This document shows, in pieces, positions 1 through 7,678 of a stretch of DNA of 8,339 nt (position 1 is the stretch's first letter; each line of letters opens with the position of its first letter). Origin of the DNA: Helicobacteraceae bacterium (lineage in GTDB: Bacteria > Campylobacterota > Campylobacteria > Campylobacterales > SZUA-545); NCBI GenBank assembly GCA_031273735.1, contig JAISRI010000048.1, positions 1 to 8,339 of the forward strand, given 5' to 3'. Under the pieces are notes generated by a model that did not search any database, was not told the origin of the DNA, and worked only from the letters and a program-made list of their open reading frames with translations. The translations under genes and the position numbers were made by a program.

Positions 1-147
1 ACGATCAAAAACGACGAAAGGGGCGCGCCCTACGCGGTTTTAAGCGATCAAGCCGCCAAACGCTTCGGCGTTAGTTCGCTTTGCGTATCCATAACCCACG
101 AAAAGACGCATGCCGCCGCCGTAGCGATTTTAATAAAGGAGTTAAGC
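1..147 (+). CDS. acpS: holo-[acyl-carrier-protein] synthase, C-terminal part (partial, no stop)
   Basis: Frame 1 is open from the window edge and encodes 49 residues that read like the C-terminus of AcpS, the enzyme that transfers 4'-phosphopantetheine from CoA to acyl carrier protein for fatty-acid synthesis. Visible signs are an N-D-E-R-G-A-P segment, then V-S-I-T-H-E, then an alanine-rich final strand (HAAAVAILI), matching the order near the end of AcpS proteins. By family alignment from memory, AcpS normally ends within a few residues of this strand. Here no stop codon occurs in frame before the cas3 start at 148, so the frame continues into cas3. A TAATAA pair at 131-136 lies in the +2 frame, so loss of one T from the TTTT run at 128-131 would end AcpS there. 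The start lies outside the window. The family call is from pattern recognition on a short fragment; the lack of a stop is seen directly. Confidence 0.72.
135..141 (+). promoter_or_regulatory. Shine-Dalgarno for cas3 (AAAGGAG)
   Basis: AAAGGAG at 135-141 is followed by a 6-nt spacer (TTAAGC) and a TTG at 148. This near-consensus site decides the cas3 start, since no ATG or GTG lies in frame nearby. It lies inside the open acpS frame, so cas3 translation is probably coupled to acpS. I see no convincing promoter between position 1 and cas3. Confidence 0.75.
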
Positions 148-2472
148 TTGAAAAAGACTCGAAAAGACAAATATTTGGCGCGCAAAAATCAGCCGCTAGC
201 AACGCATTTAGAGAATGTGGCGCGACTTGCGCGCAAATTTGGCGCAATTTTTGGCGCGGAAAATATTGCGTATTTTATAGGCTTGGTACACGATCTAGGA
301 AAGTATACAAAAGCGTTTCAAGCGTATATTATAGAAAGCATAAAAGACGGAGACGTTAGGCGAGGCGATATAATCCATGCTTTTCAGGGATCAAGGTTTA
401 TTTTGGAAAAAATCCAAGAACCGCTGATCGCAGAAATCATCGCAAATATAGTAGCGGCGCACCATGGCGGTTTATACGACGGGGTATCTAACGGCAAAAA
501 GCCTATTTATGAAAAAATAGAAAAATACGATAGCAAATTATATTATGTTGAAGCAAAAAAAGCGTTTGAAAACGAGATTTTGATGCGACAAGATTTCGCA
601 AAGTTATGTGTTGATGAAATCTCTAAGGCGCTCAACATATGCAAAGAAAAAAAACTCAATGGGCTTTTTACGTTACACCTTTTTACTAAAGCGCTTTTTT
701 CCTGCCTTGTGGATGCCGATAGGTGCGATGCCGCCAGATGGAATATTGAAAATGAAATAGAACAAAGTAGTCCTAATTGGACAAAGCGCATTGAAGAACT
801 GGAAAATCATCTTAACTGCGTCAAATCAGAAGCAAACATCAATATTAGTCGTATAAGAAAAATGATTTCAGATCAATGCGGAGAGGCCGGCAAACGAGAG
901 CGGGGAATCTATACTCTTTGCGTTCCAACAGGGGGAGGTAAAACGTTATCAAGTTTACGTTTTGCCTTAAAACATGCGCAAGAACGCGGGTTAGATCGTA
1001 TTATTTACGTTATTCCCTATTTGTCCATACTTGACCAAACGGCAAAAACTATCCGCGAGGCTTTAAATTGCTCAAAAGACGATAATTTTGTTTTAGAACA
1101 TCATTCAAATATAGATATTCCCGAAAATGAAGAAGACGAAAACGAATACAAGCTCTTAACATCTCGTTGGGATAGTCCAATAATTCTTACTACAATGGTT
1201 CAATTTTTAGAGACAATTTACTCTAATAAAGCCTCAAAACTACGAAAATTTCATAATATGGCAAACTCTGTCGTCATTTTTGACGAAGTACAAGCGTTGC
1301 CAATTAAATGCGTTCATCTTTTTAACGACGCGATCAATTTTTTGCATATTTTCGGCAAAACAACCGTTCTTTTATGCACTGCCACGCAACCGAGTTTAGA
1401 TAAAGTGTGTCGTCCCATTTTACTTTCTAAGAATTCAAGCCTTACAAGCATCTGCGCAAAAGACCTTAAATGTTTTAATCGCGCAATTATTATCGATAAA
1501 ACTAAACCCGAAGGCTGGACGATAGAGGAACTTGCACAATTTACGCAATCTCAATTAGATTTTGGTAAAAATACGCTTGTTATTTTGAACACCAAGTACG
1601 AGGTTAAGAGTTTGTATAATATGTGCAAATGTTTCAAATACGAAAAGGCATTTTTAACTACCGACTTGTGTCCAGAACATAGGTCTAAAACGCTGGATCA
1701 GACTCGCGAGAACTTGAATAAAGAACGCCCGGTTTTGTGTATAAGCACGCAATTAATTGAGGCTGGCGTAGATATTTCGTTTGATTGCGTCATTCGCGCA
1801 GGAGCCGGACTTGATAGTATTGTGCAGGCAGCAGGACGTTGCAATCGAAATGGCGAAAGCGCCACTCTTCAAGAAGTATATGTTGTCAATATAAAGGACG
1901 AGCGCCTTTCGCTCCTGCCAGAAATCGAAGATGGTAAAAGAGCCACAAAGATAGTCTTTTGTGAAAAACGATCCAAAAATCTTTTGAGCGATGACGCATT
2001 AGACTTGTTTTATAAGTATTATTTTCATAGGCAAAAAGATAAAATGGATTACAATGTCGCCAAATCTACAAAAGTATATGATCTACTAAACCATAACACG
2101 CTGGAGGTTACGGCGTATGAAGAGCAAAATCAACGCAAATATCAGGGTTTACCGTGCGCTTTCAAATCAGCGGCGGATAAGTTTTCCGTTATTGATAGGG
2201 GACAAACAGGGATTGTGGTTCCTTATGGCGGCGCTATGAAATTGGTAGAACGGCTCAAAGCAGAATATAATCTCAAAGATAAAATGAATACCCTAAAGAA
2301 ATTACAAAAATATACGATTTCCGTTTATTCATACGTCCTTAACAAATTAGAGAAAGCGGGAGCCATAACAATGATCGACGATACCTTTTATCTATTGAGT
2401 AGCGAATATTATGACGACAAAGCGGGGTTATTGCTTGAGGATAAGTTTTCATTTATGTACGTTGGCGATTGA
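148..2472 (+). CDS. cas3: Cas3, type I-C HD nuclease-helicase
   Basis: Single-protein Cas3 of 774 aa that unwinds and degrades target DNA after recruitment by Cascade. The N-terminal HD nuclease (about residues 1-200) shows H20, H48-D49 (LVHDLGK), H77 (HAFQGS), H105-H106 (AAHHGG) and D189 (LVDADR). The SF2 helicase follows: Walker A PTGGGKT at 260-266, motif II DEVQ at 379-382, TAT motif III at 411-413, STQLIEAGVD at 533-542 (motif V) and QAAGRCNRNG at 560-569 (motif VI). The rest to about 774 is the linker and C-terminal domain. Length is usual for I-C. The start is TTG behind AAAGGAG, giving the N-terminus MKKTRKDKYLARKNQPL, and the YLARK...QPL...HL pattern is the expected Cas3 beginning. 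Oddity: the frame is open upstream into acpS, so a fused product is possible. All motifs are intact, so it should be active. It is the first cas gene of the operon and leads directly into cas5c. Confidence 0.96.
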   Translation: MKKTRKDKYLARKNQPLATHLENVARLARKFGAIFGAENIAYFIGLVHDLGKYTKAFQAYIIESIKDGDVRRGDIIHAFQGSRFILEKIQEPLIAEIIANIVAAHHGGLYDGVSNGKKPIYEKIEKYDSKLYYVEAKKAFENEILMRQDFAKLCVDEISKALNICKEKKLNGLFTLHLFTKALFSCLVDADRCDAARWNIENEIEQSSPNWTKRIEELENHLNCVKSEANINISRIRKMISDQCGEAGKRERGIYTLCVPTGGGKTLSSLRFALKHAQERGLDRIIYVIPYLSILDQTAKTIREALNCSKDDNFVLEHHSNIDIPENEEDENEYKLLTSRWDSPIILTTMVQFLETIYSNKASKLRKFHNMANSVVIFDEVQALPIKCVHLFNDAINFLHIFGKTTVLLCTATQPSLDKVCRPILLSKNSSLTSICAKDLKCFNRAIIIDKTKPEGWTIEELAQFTQSQLDFGKNTLVILNTKYEVKSLYNMCKCFKYEKAFLTTDLCPEHRSKTLDQTRENLNKERPVLCISTQLIEAGVDISFDCVIRAGAGLDSIVQAAGRCNRNGESATLQEVYVVNIKDERLSLLPEIEDGKRATKIVFCEKRSKNLLSDDALDLFYKYYFHRQKDKMDYNVAKSTKVYDLLNHNTLEVTAYEEQNQRKYQGLPCAFKSAADKFSVIDRGQTGIVVPYGGAMKLVERLKAEYNLKDKMNTLKKLQKYTISVYSYVLNKLEKAGAITMIDDTFYLLSSEYYDDKAGLLLEDKFSFMYVGD

Positions 2473-2474
2473 GG
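2471..2474 (+). promoter_or_regulatory. Shine-Dalgarno favouring the GTG start of cas5c
   Basis: GAGG at 2471-2474 overlaps the cas3 stop (TGA 2470-2472) and is followed by a 6-nt spacer (CACAAA) and GTG at 2481. The in-frame TTG at 2469, which overlaps the cas3 stop, has no comparable site ahead of it. The GTG is therefore the better-supported start. Confidence 0.55.
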
Positions 2475-2480
2475 CACAAA

Positions 2481-3218
2481 GTGAGCAATAAACAAAATTC
2501 GATAGAATTTAAGGTATATGGCAGATACGCTTTATTTTCCGATCCGATCACTCGCGTTGGCGGCGAAAAATTCTCCTATCAGGCGCCGACTTATCAGGCG
2601 CTGAAAGGGATAGTCGAAAGCGTGTATTGGAAACCGACGCTTATCTGGCATATCGACGCCGCGCGTATAATGAGAAAAATTCAAACAGAATCAAAAGGAA
2701 TTAAACCAATCAAAATGAGCGGCGGAAATGAACTTGCGTATTATACTTATTTAAAAGATGTTGAATATCAAATAGCCGCGCATTTTGAGTGGAACCTAAA
2801 TCGGGGAAATCTTGAAGCCGATAGAAATAAGAATAAGCATAGCGAAATGGCAAAACGCAGTATCGTTAAAGGCGGACGGAGAGATATTTTTCTCGGAACG
2901 CGAGAGTGCCAAGGCTATGTGGAACCATGCATTTTTGGCGAAGGCGAAGGGTTTTATGATAGTTATGGCGACTTGGATTTCGGCATCCAATTTCACGGCT
3001 TTGATTATCCTGACGAAACGGGCAAAGACGAGCTTTCCGTTCGATTATGGAAAGCAAAAATGACAAATGGCGTCATCAAGTTTCCGTCGCCAATAGAATG
3101 CGACTCAAAGCTTAGGCGATTTGTTCGCGAAATGACGGCAAAAGAATTTGAAAACAAAAAGAATTTCACATTCATAGACGAAGACGCAAGCGCTATAGAG
3201 CTGTTGGAGGATAATTAG
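2481..3218 (+). CDS. cas5c: Cas5c (Cas5d), crRNA-processing endonuclease of type I-C
   Basis: In type I-C systems Cas5 replaces Cas6: it cleaves the CRISPR repeat in pre-crRNA and stays bound to the 5' handle in Cascade. The protein is 245 aa from GTG 2481. The N-terminal IEFKVYGRYALFSDP, then TRVGGEKFSY and PTYQALKGI (residues 36-44), is the typical RAMP fold opening, and GGRRDIFLGTRECQGYVEP is a further family hallmark. Residues Y49, K119 and H120 sit at the same mutual spacing as the catalytic Y46, K116 and H117 reported for Bacillus halodurans Cas5d, so processing activity is likely. The alternative start, TTG at 2469, would add four residues (MRHK) and give a 4-nt overlap with cas3; I prefer GTG because of the GAGG site. 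Two nt separate its stop from cas8c. Confidence 0.94.
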   Translation: MSNKQNSIEFKVYGRYALFSDPITRVGGEKFSYQAPTYQALKGIVESVYWKPTLIWHIDAARIMRKIQTESKGIKPIKMSGGNELAYYTYLKDVEYQIAAHFEWNLNRGNLEADRNKNKHSEMAKRSIVKGGRRDIFLGTRECQGYVEPCIFGEGEGFYDSYGDLDFGIQFHGFDYPDETGKDELSVRLWKAKMTNGVIKFPSPIECDSKLRRFVREMTAKEFENKKNFTFIDEDASAIELLEDN

Positions 3219-3220
3219 TT

Positions 3221-5113
3221 ATGGGATTTTGGCAAAACTTAGCGACAAGTTACGACAAAAACTATGAGACATTGAAGTCTAAATTTCCACTTTCAACTAC
3301 GACAATTTCAAACAATGGCGGCATAATCGCCGTCATTACCATAGACAAAGAGGGTAGCCTTATCAGTATTGATAAGATTGAAAAAGCAAAAAAGAAAGAA
3401 GGTAGAATTATTGCAGATACGATTATTTCTATAACAATACCAGTAACCGAATATAGTATGTCTCGGACCAGTTCAAAGAACCCATATCATCCACATCCCG
3501 TATTTGATCAATACGAATATTTAAATGGAGAGGGCGAGAAGTTTGGGGCTTATATTGAACAATTTAAACATTTTGCTGAATCTAAATTCACAACGGAACA
3601 AATAAAAGCTATTTACAACTATGTTTCCAAAAAATCAATCGCTAAAGATTTAGTCTTATTAAATCCTGACGTTAGCGATAAAACTTACGTTATTTTTGAG
3701 GTAATAACGCCTCGCAATCCCCAAACAAAAGTTTGGGAAGACGAGATTTTCTTTGAGGCTTGGCATAATTATTATGTTGCGCAACAAAAGAAAAATGGGA
3801 AGGCGCTAGATATAGACTATTTATCAGGCGATAAACAATTGGTTTCTATTTCTCATCCAAAGAAAATATCAAACGCATCGGCAAATTCGAAACTCATCTC
3901 AGACAACGACAAAACAAATTTTACGTTTCGCGGAAAATTCAGAGAATCCTCTGAAGCGTTATCGATTGGCTATGAATCGTCTCAGAAAGCGCATCAGTTT
4001 TTGCGATATTTAATTGGCGATAGAGGGATTTATTGCGATACGCAAGTAATTCTTTCATATACAATTGACAAAAATGACAAATTGCCATCGCCTCTTAGCG
4101 ACACAAAAAGCCTCTATGATGAATTCAAGGAAATAAGCGATGTAGACGAAGAAACTAAACTTAGCGCAGAAACCGGTCGAGACTATGCAAGCGCATTAAA
4201 AAAAGCTCTTGGTTACGGTATATCTCTTCCGGAAAAGCACGAGAAAACCGCCGTGATCGCTTTAGACGCCGCAACAAAGGGCAGATTCTCTATTATTTTT
4301 TACAGAGAATTGGATAAAACGGAATATCTTGAAAAAATTGCCGATTGGCATAATGATTGCAAATGGCATCAAGGGTTTTGGGACAAAAAGAAGAAAAAAT
4401 ATAAATATGTATACATAGGCGCGCCATCAGTTGATAGAATTATTGAAGCCGTCTATGGCAAGTCTTATGACAAGAGCTATAATAAAATTAAAAAAGCGGC
4501 AAGAGAAAGATTGTTACATTGCATTTTTGACGGCGAACAAATCTCTAAAGATTACATTTCAGCGGCTGTTCGCCGTATTTCTAATCCGCTTGGCATTACA
4601 AAAGACGGCAAGTTCGATCAAAATGGATTTGAGCAGATATTGTCTACAGTGTGCGCGCTAGTGCGAAAATTTTATAATTACCGAGAAAAGGAGGATTACA
4701 AATTGGCTTTAGAACACGATAGGAATGATAGGGACTACCTATATGGTAGATTGCTCGGCGTAGCGGATAAGCTTGAGTCTTACGCGCTTAGCAAAACCGA
4801 AAGCGATCGTAAGGTTACAGGCGCCATTTATTACATGAATGCGTTTTCCAGACGCCCGCATAGCACATGGCTCATCATCCATGAACGTCTTAGCTACCAT
4901 CTCAAAAGAGTTAAAGGAATAGCGTTTGACGAAATTCAGCTGATAAAAGGAAAATTCGTAGAGGGGTCTGGCGATTTTGAAAACGATACGCCTCTTAACG
5001 GTTCATATCTCTTGGGATACTACCACGAAAGAGCGGAGATAGATCGTATAGCTAACGAGCTATACGACGCGAAAAAACAACAAGCAAACAACGAAGGAGG
5101 AATAACAAAATGA
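3221..5113 (+). CDS. cas8c: Cas8c (Csd1), large subunit of type I-C Cascade
   Basis: Large subunit, 630 aa, which in type I-C recognises the PAM and opens the target duplex. Family marks seen: N-terminal KFPLSTTTISNNGGIIAV; P-H-P-V-F-D-Q-Y-E-Y-L around residue 90; SIGYESSQKAHQFLRYLIG in the middle; and the C-terminal FSRRPHSTW and PLNGSYLLGYYHERAEID blocks. Length is normal to slightly long. ATG 3221 is preceded by GGAGG at 3206-3210 (10-nt spacer). The stop TGA overlaps the cas7c start (ATGA at 5110-5113), so the two are translationally coupled. The last 136 codons double as cas11c through an internal start at 4703. GATC words are few here (5 in 1.9 kb by hand count) compared with cas4-cas1-cas2. 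No frameshift or missing segment is evident. Confidence 0.95.
   Translation: MGFWQNLATSYDKNYETLKSKFPLSTTTISNNGGIIAVITIDKEGSLISIDKIEKAKKKEGRIIADTIISITIPVTEYSMSRTSSKNPYHPHPVFDQYEYLNGEGEKFGAYIEQFKHFAESKFTTEQIKAIYNYVSKKSIAKDLVLLNPDVSDKTYVIFEVITPRNPQTKVWEDEIFFEAWHNYYVAQQKKNGKALDIDYLSGDKQLVSISHPKKISNASANSKLISDNDKTNFTFRGKFRESSEALSIGYESSQKAHQFLRYLIGDRGIYCDTQVILSYTIDKNDKLPSPLSDTKSLYDEFKEISDVDEETKLSAETGRDYASALKKALGYGISLPEKHEKTAVIALDAATKGRFSIIFYRELDKTEYLEKIADWHNDCKWHQGFWDKKKKKYKYVYIGAPSVDRIIEAVYGKSYDKSYNKIKKAARERLLHCIFDGEQISKDYISAAVRRISNPLGITKDGKFDQNGFEQILSTVCALVRKFYNYREKEDYKLALEHDRNDRDYLYGRLLGVADKLESYALSKTESDRKVTGAIYYMNAFSRRPHSTWLIIHERLSYHLKRVKGIAFDEIQLIKGKFVEGSGDFENDTPLNGSYLLGYYHERAEIDRIANELYDAKKQQANNEGGITK
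4688..4694 (+). promoter_or_regulatory. internal Shine-Dalgarno inside cas8c, for cas11c
   Basis: A perfect AAGGAGG at 4688-4694 lies deep inside cas8c, 8 nt before an in-frame TTG at 4703. It is the strongest Shine-Dalgarno I noticed inside any gene here and equals the one before cas7c (5094-5100). Its position, at the boundary between the body of Cas8c and its C-terminal helical segment, is where type I-C genes are known to start the independent small subunit. Confidence 0.8.
4703..5113 (+). CDS. cas11c: Cas11c, small subunit translated from inside cas8c
   Basis: An independent small subunit of 136 aa, in frame with and identical to the C-terminus of Cas8c from residue 495 on. In type I-C systems internal translation of cas8c to give Cas11c has been shown experimentally in other bacteria, where copies of Cas11c line the belly of Cascade and stabilise the target strand. 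Seen here: AAGGAGG at 4688-4694, 8-nt spacer, TTG 4703, product beginning MALEHDRNDRDYLYGRL. The segment is rich in predicted helix (LYGRLLGVADKLESYAL; STWLIIHERLSYHLKRV), as expected for the small-subunit helical bundle. It shares the Cas8c stop, which overlaps the cas7c start. The start codon is inferred from the ribosome site. Size and place match the family. Confidence 0.8.
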   Translation: MALEHDRNDRDYLYGRLLGVADKLESYALSKTESDRKVTGAIYYMNAFSRRPHSTWLIIHERLSYHLKRVKGIAFDEIQLIKGKFVEGSGDFENDTPLNGSYLLGYYHERAEIDRIANELYDAKKQQANNEGGITK

Positions 5114-5967
5114 GTCTGACTCATAAAATTGACTTTGCCGTGATTTTCTCGGTAAAAAACGCTAATCCTAACGGCGATCCTTTAAATGGAAATCGTCCGC
5201 GCCAAAATGCCGAGGGCTATGGCGAAGTATCAGACGTGTGTTTAAAACGTAAAATCCGCAACAGATTGCAGGATATGGGCGAGGAAATATTTGTACAGCC
5301 TGACGATAACCGTAAAGACGATCATCGCTCTCTATATGCCCGCTTTGAAGCCGCTGGCGCGCCTACGCGAGAAATGGCATGCAAAAAATGGTTTGACGTT
5401 CGCGCTTTTGGACAGGTATTTGCGTTTAAGGCAAAGGGTAAAGGGAAGGGAAAGAAAAAACAAGAAGATTCAGACGAAAACGACGAAGATAAAAACAGCG
5501 TATCAGTCGGAATACGCGGACCTGTAACTATACAGAGCGCTTTTAGCGTTGAGACGCTAGTTCCGCAAGATTTACAAATAACAAGATCTGTAAATCTTGA
5601 AACTAATAATCCGCCTGAAAAGCGAGATTCTGATACTATTGGCGTAAAACGGCGTATAGACAACGGTATTTACATAACATACGGGGCGATAAATGCTCAG
5701 CTTGCAGAAAAAACAGGTTTTTCGGACGAGGATGCCAATAAAATAAAAGAAGCCCTTAAAACGCTCTTCGAAAATGACGCTTCGTCGGCTAGACCGGAAG
5801 GCAGCATGGAGGTTTTGAAAGTTATTTGGTGGGCGCATAAATCAAGATCTGGGCAATTCTCTTCGGCAAAAGTGCACAGATCTCTTAGCCCGAATCCCGA
5901 TGGCACATTTGGGTTGGCTACACTCCTGACGCCGGATCTTGAACCGCAAATAATCGACGGTACATGA
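5110..5967 (+). CDS. cas7c: Cas7c (Csd2), backbone subunit of type I-C Cascade
   Basis: RAMP-fold backbone protein, 285 aa, that polymerises along the crRNA spacer. Family signatures: FAVIFSVKNANPNGDPLNGNRPR at the N-terminus (residues 9-31), KKWFDVRAFGQVFAF (92-106), SVGIRGPVTIQSAFSV (132-147), QITRSVN, and DNGIYITYGAINAQLA. Start ATG 5110 overlaps the cas8c stop (ATGA) and has a perfect AAGGAGG at 5094-5100 with a 9-nt spacer, which fits the high copy number of this subunit. Oddity: residues 107-129 form a low-complexity insert, first a lysine/glycine run and then an Asp/Glu-rich run, between the FGQVFAF and SVGIRGP blocks, which are normally close together. No frame disruption accompanies it. 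The gene ends 6 nt before cas4. Confidence 0.95.
   Translation: MSLTHKIDFAVIFSVKNANPNGDPLNGNRPRQNAEGYGEVSDVCLKRKIRNRLQDMGEEIFVQPDDNRKDDHRSLYARFEAAGAPTREMACKKWFDVRAFGQVFAFKAKGKGKGKKKQEDSDENDEDKNSVSVGIRGPVTIQSAFSVETLVPQDLQITRSVNLETNNPPEKRDSDTIGVKRRIDNGIYITYGAINAQLAEKTGFSDEDANKIKEALKTLFENDASSARPEGSMEVLKVIWWAHKSRSGQFSSAKVHRSLSPNPDGTFGLATLLTPDLEPQIIDGT
5428..5496 (+). repeat. low-complexity purine-rich tract encoding a K/G then D/E segment in Cas7c
   Basis: These 69 nt are almost all purines at first (repeating AAAGG/AAGGG units to about 5468) and encode residues 107-129 of Cas7c. The protein segment is basic (AKGKGKGKKK), then acidic (EDSDENDEDK). It is in frame and probably a disordered surface loop. 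The repeating AAGGG-like units suggest growth by replication slippage. Confidence 0.6.
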
Positions 5968-5973
5968 TCGACA

Positions 5974-6660
5974 ATGCAAGTTAAAGGTTCATTAGATACC
6001 TTTGTCGCCGAAAACGATCTCGTCCAGATCTCCGCATTACAACACGCGATGTTTTGCGAACGTCAATATGCCCTGATCCATATTGAACGACTATGGGAAG
6101 AGAATCGTTTTACGGCGGAAGGAAGAGCCTTGCACGAGCGCGTGCATACCGATCATCGCGAATCAAGGCGATCTTTTTTACAAGAATATGATATGTCGGT
6201 AAGGTCTTTGAAATTTGGACTTATAGGCAAATGCGATCTCGTAGAGATTTGGCGCGATACAAAATCGCATAAACCTATGCGCATAAATCCGGTTGAGTTT
6301 AAGCGCGGACGCAAAAAAGAAAACGACGTTGATCGCGTTCAGATTTGCGCGCAGGTTTTGTGTATCGAAGAGATGTTCAACCTGACTATAGAAACCGCAG
6401 AGTTTTACTACCTGCAAGAGCATAGAAGAACAGTTGCGAATATTGATGAAACGCTTCGCGCAAAGACGATAGCGCTTATCGATCGTATTAGAACGATTAA
6501 CGAGAACAAAAAGACTCCGATCGCAAATTATGAAAAGAAAAGATGCGATCCCTGTTCGCTTATCGATCTATGTATGCCGAAATATACGACAAAATCCGTT
6601 CGTCGCTATATGCAAAATCAAATCAAAGCGGGACTAACGAGCTTATGCGAAAGCTGTTAA
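5974..6660 (+). CDS. cas4: Cas4, type I-C adaptation nuclease (Fe-S cluster)
   Basis: RecB-like nuclease of 228 aa that trims prespacers and selects those with a correct PAM, acting with Cas1-Cas2. Seen: QISALQHAMFCERQYALIHIE carries C28; C191, C194 and C200 (CDPCSLIDLCMP) complete the four-cysteine iron-sulfur site. Nuclease residues expected for the family are present: H54 (LHERVH), D88 (GKCDLVE), E108 and K110 (PVEFKRG), and the QICAQ motif around Q124. The start ATG 5974 comes 6 nt after the cas7c stop. I see no strong ribosome site, so coupling to cas7c is likely. The 3' end overlaps cas1 by 16 nt, and that overlap adds two more cysteines (C225, C228) at the very C-terminus, of unclear meaning. 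Overall length is slightly above typical for type I-C Cas4. Confidence 0.94.
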   Translation: MQVKGSLDTFVAENDLVQISALQHAMFCERQYALIHIERLWEENRFTAEGRALHERVHTDHRESRRSFLQEYDMSVRSLKFGLIGKCDLVEIWRDTKSHKPMRINPVEFKRGRKKENDVDRVQICAQVLCIEEMFNLTIETAEFYYLQEHRRTVANIDETLRAKTIALIDRIRTINENKKTPIANYEKKRCDPCSLIDLCMPKYTTKSVRRYMQNQIKAGLTSLCESC

Positions 6661-7676
6661 ACACGCTATATGTCAGCACTCAAGGCGCGTATCTTCATAA
6701 AGAGGGCGAAACGGTAATAGTCGAAGTCGATAAAGAGAAAAAAGCGCAATATCCTATTCATACGATAGGTTCGATCGTGTGTTTCGGAAACGTATTATGC
6801 TCTCCGTTTTTATTAGGATTTTGCGCAAGCAAAGACGTTTCAATCTCTTTTTTAAGCGAACGCGGAAAGTTTCTAGCCTCCGTGCGCGGCGCTATTAGCG
6901 GAAACGTTTTGCTTCGCCGCGAACAATACCGCAAAGCGGACGATCCGATCGCCTCTCTACTAACCTCTATAAATATAATTGGCGCGAAACTATCAAATTC
7001 GCTTATCGTAATCCATAGAGCGCTTCGCGATCACGGCGCTAAAGTAAATGGCGATTTATTAAAAACCGCGTCTGAAAACATTAAACGTCTTATCAGATCG
7101 GTTTCATGCGCGGAAAATGTAGAGGGGGCTCGCGGATACGAAGGAGAAGGCGCATACGAGTATTTTAGCGTTTTTAATCATTTGATTCTCGATCAAAAAG
7201 AAGATTTTATATTTACCGATCGCAATCGCCGTCCGCCGCTTGATAATGTAAACGCGCTACTCTCTTTTGTTTATACGATTCTTACGCACGACGTTCGATC
7301 GGCGTTAGAAACCGTAGGACTTGATCCGCAAGTCGGCTTTTTGCACCGCGATCGTTCAGGCAGACATTCGTTGGCGCTAGATATGATTGAAGAGTTTAGA
7401 CCCGTAATCGCCGATCGGCTTGTTTTATCGTTAATCAATAGGCGGCAAGTCAACAAAAAAGACTTTACAAAAAGCGCGAGCGGAGCGGTTACAATGAGCG
7501 ACGACGCGCGTAAAACAATACTAATAGAGTACCAAAATCGCAAGCAGGAAGAAATCTATCATCCATACATTGAAGAAAAAGTCAAAATCGGGCAGTTATT
7601 CTTTCTGCAATCTAATCTTTTAGCGCGATATATTAGAGGCGATCTAGACGCTTATCCGCCGTTTTTTTGGAAATAA
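6645..7676 (+). CDS. cas1: Cas1, type I-C spacer integrase
   Basis: Integrase of 343 aa that joins new spacers to the array as a Cas1-Cas2 complex. From ATG 6645 the protein begins MRKLLNTLYVSTQGAYL, the usual type I-C Cas1 start. The same frame is open further upstream (another ATG at 6543), but those extra 34 codons lie inside cas4 and match nothing in Cas1. Catalytic positions: E166 (YEGEGAYEYF), H234 (VGFLHRDRSGRHS) and D246/E249 (LDMIEEFRP). Length equals the family norm. It overlaps the cas4 end by 16 nt with only a weak ribosome site, so translation is probably coupled. Two nt separate it from cas2. CGATCG and GATC words are unusually frequent across this gene and its neighbours cas4 and cas2. 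Confidence 0.96.
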   Translation: MRKLLNTLYVSTQGAYLHKEGETVIVEVDKEKKAQYPIHTIGSIVCFGNVLCSPFLLGFCASKDVSISFLSERGKFLASVRGAISGNVLLRREQYRKADDPIASLLTSINIIGAKLSNSLIVIHRALRDHGAKVNGDLLKTASENIKRLIRSVSCAENVEGARGYEGEGAYEYFSVFNHLILDQKEDFIFTDRNRRPPLDNVNALLSFVYTILTHDVRSALETVGLDPQVGFLHRDRSGRHSLALDMIEEFRPVIADRLVLSLINRRQVNKKDFTKSASGAVTMSDDARKTILIEYQNRKQEEIYHPYIEEKVKIGQLFFLQSNLLARYIRGDLDAYPPFFWK

Positions 7677-7678
7677 CT

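Noticed and set aside
81..359. A 92-codon + strand frame spanning acpS and cas3
   Set aside because: Out of frame with both, basic and without any family resemblance; a shadow of the acpS/cas3 coding frame.
2469..2480. TTG start for Cas5c overlapping the cas3 stop (TTGA)
   Set aside because: No ribosome site ahead of it, whereas GTG 2481 has GAGG at proper spacing. Not fully excluded.
5322..5906. Several - strand frames of 69-113 codons opposite cas7c
   Set aside because: Antisense shadows of a strongly conserved gene, with no ribosome sites or family features.
6543..6644. Extended Cas1 N-terminus starting at ATG 6543
   Set aside because: The extra 34 residues overlap the Cas4 Fe-S region in another frame and do not match Cas1, whose conserved start is at 6645.
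7667..7678. TTG start for Cas2
   Set aside because: Lies in the cas1 end, adds four residues absent from the family, and ATG at 7679 gives the standard N-terminus.
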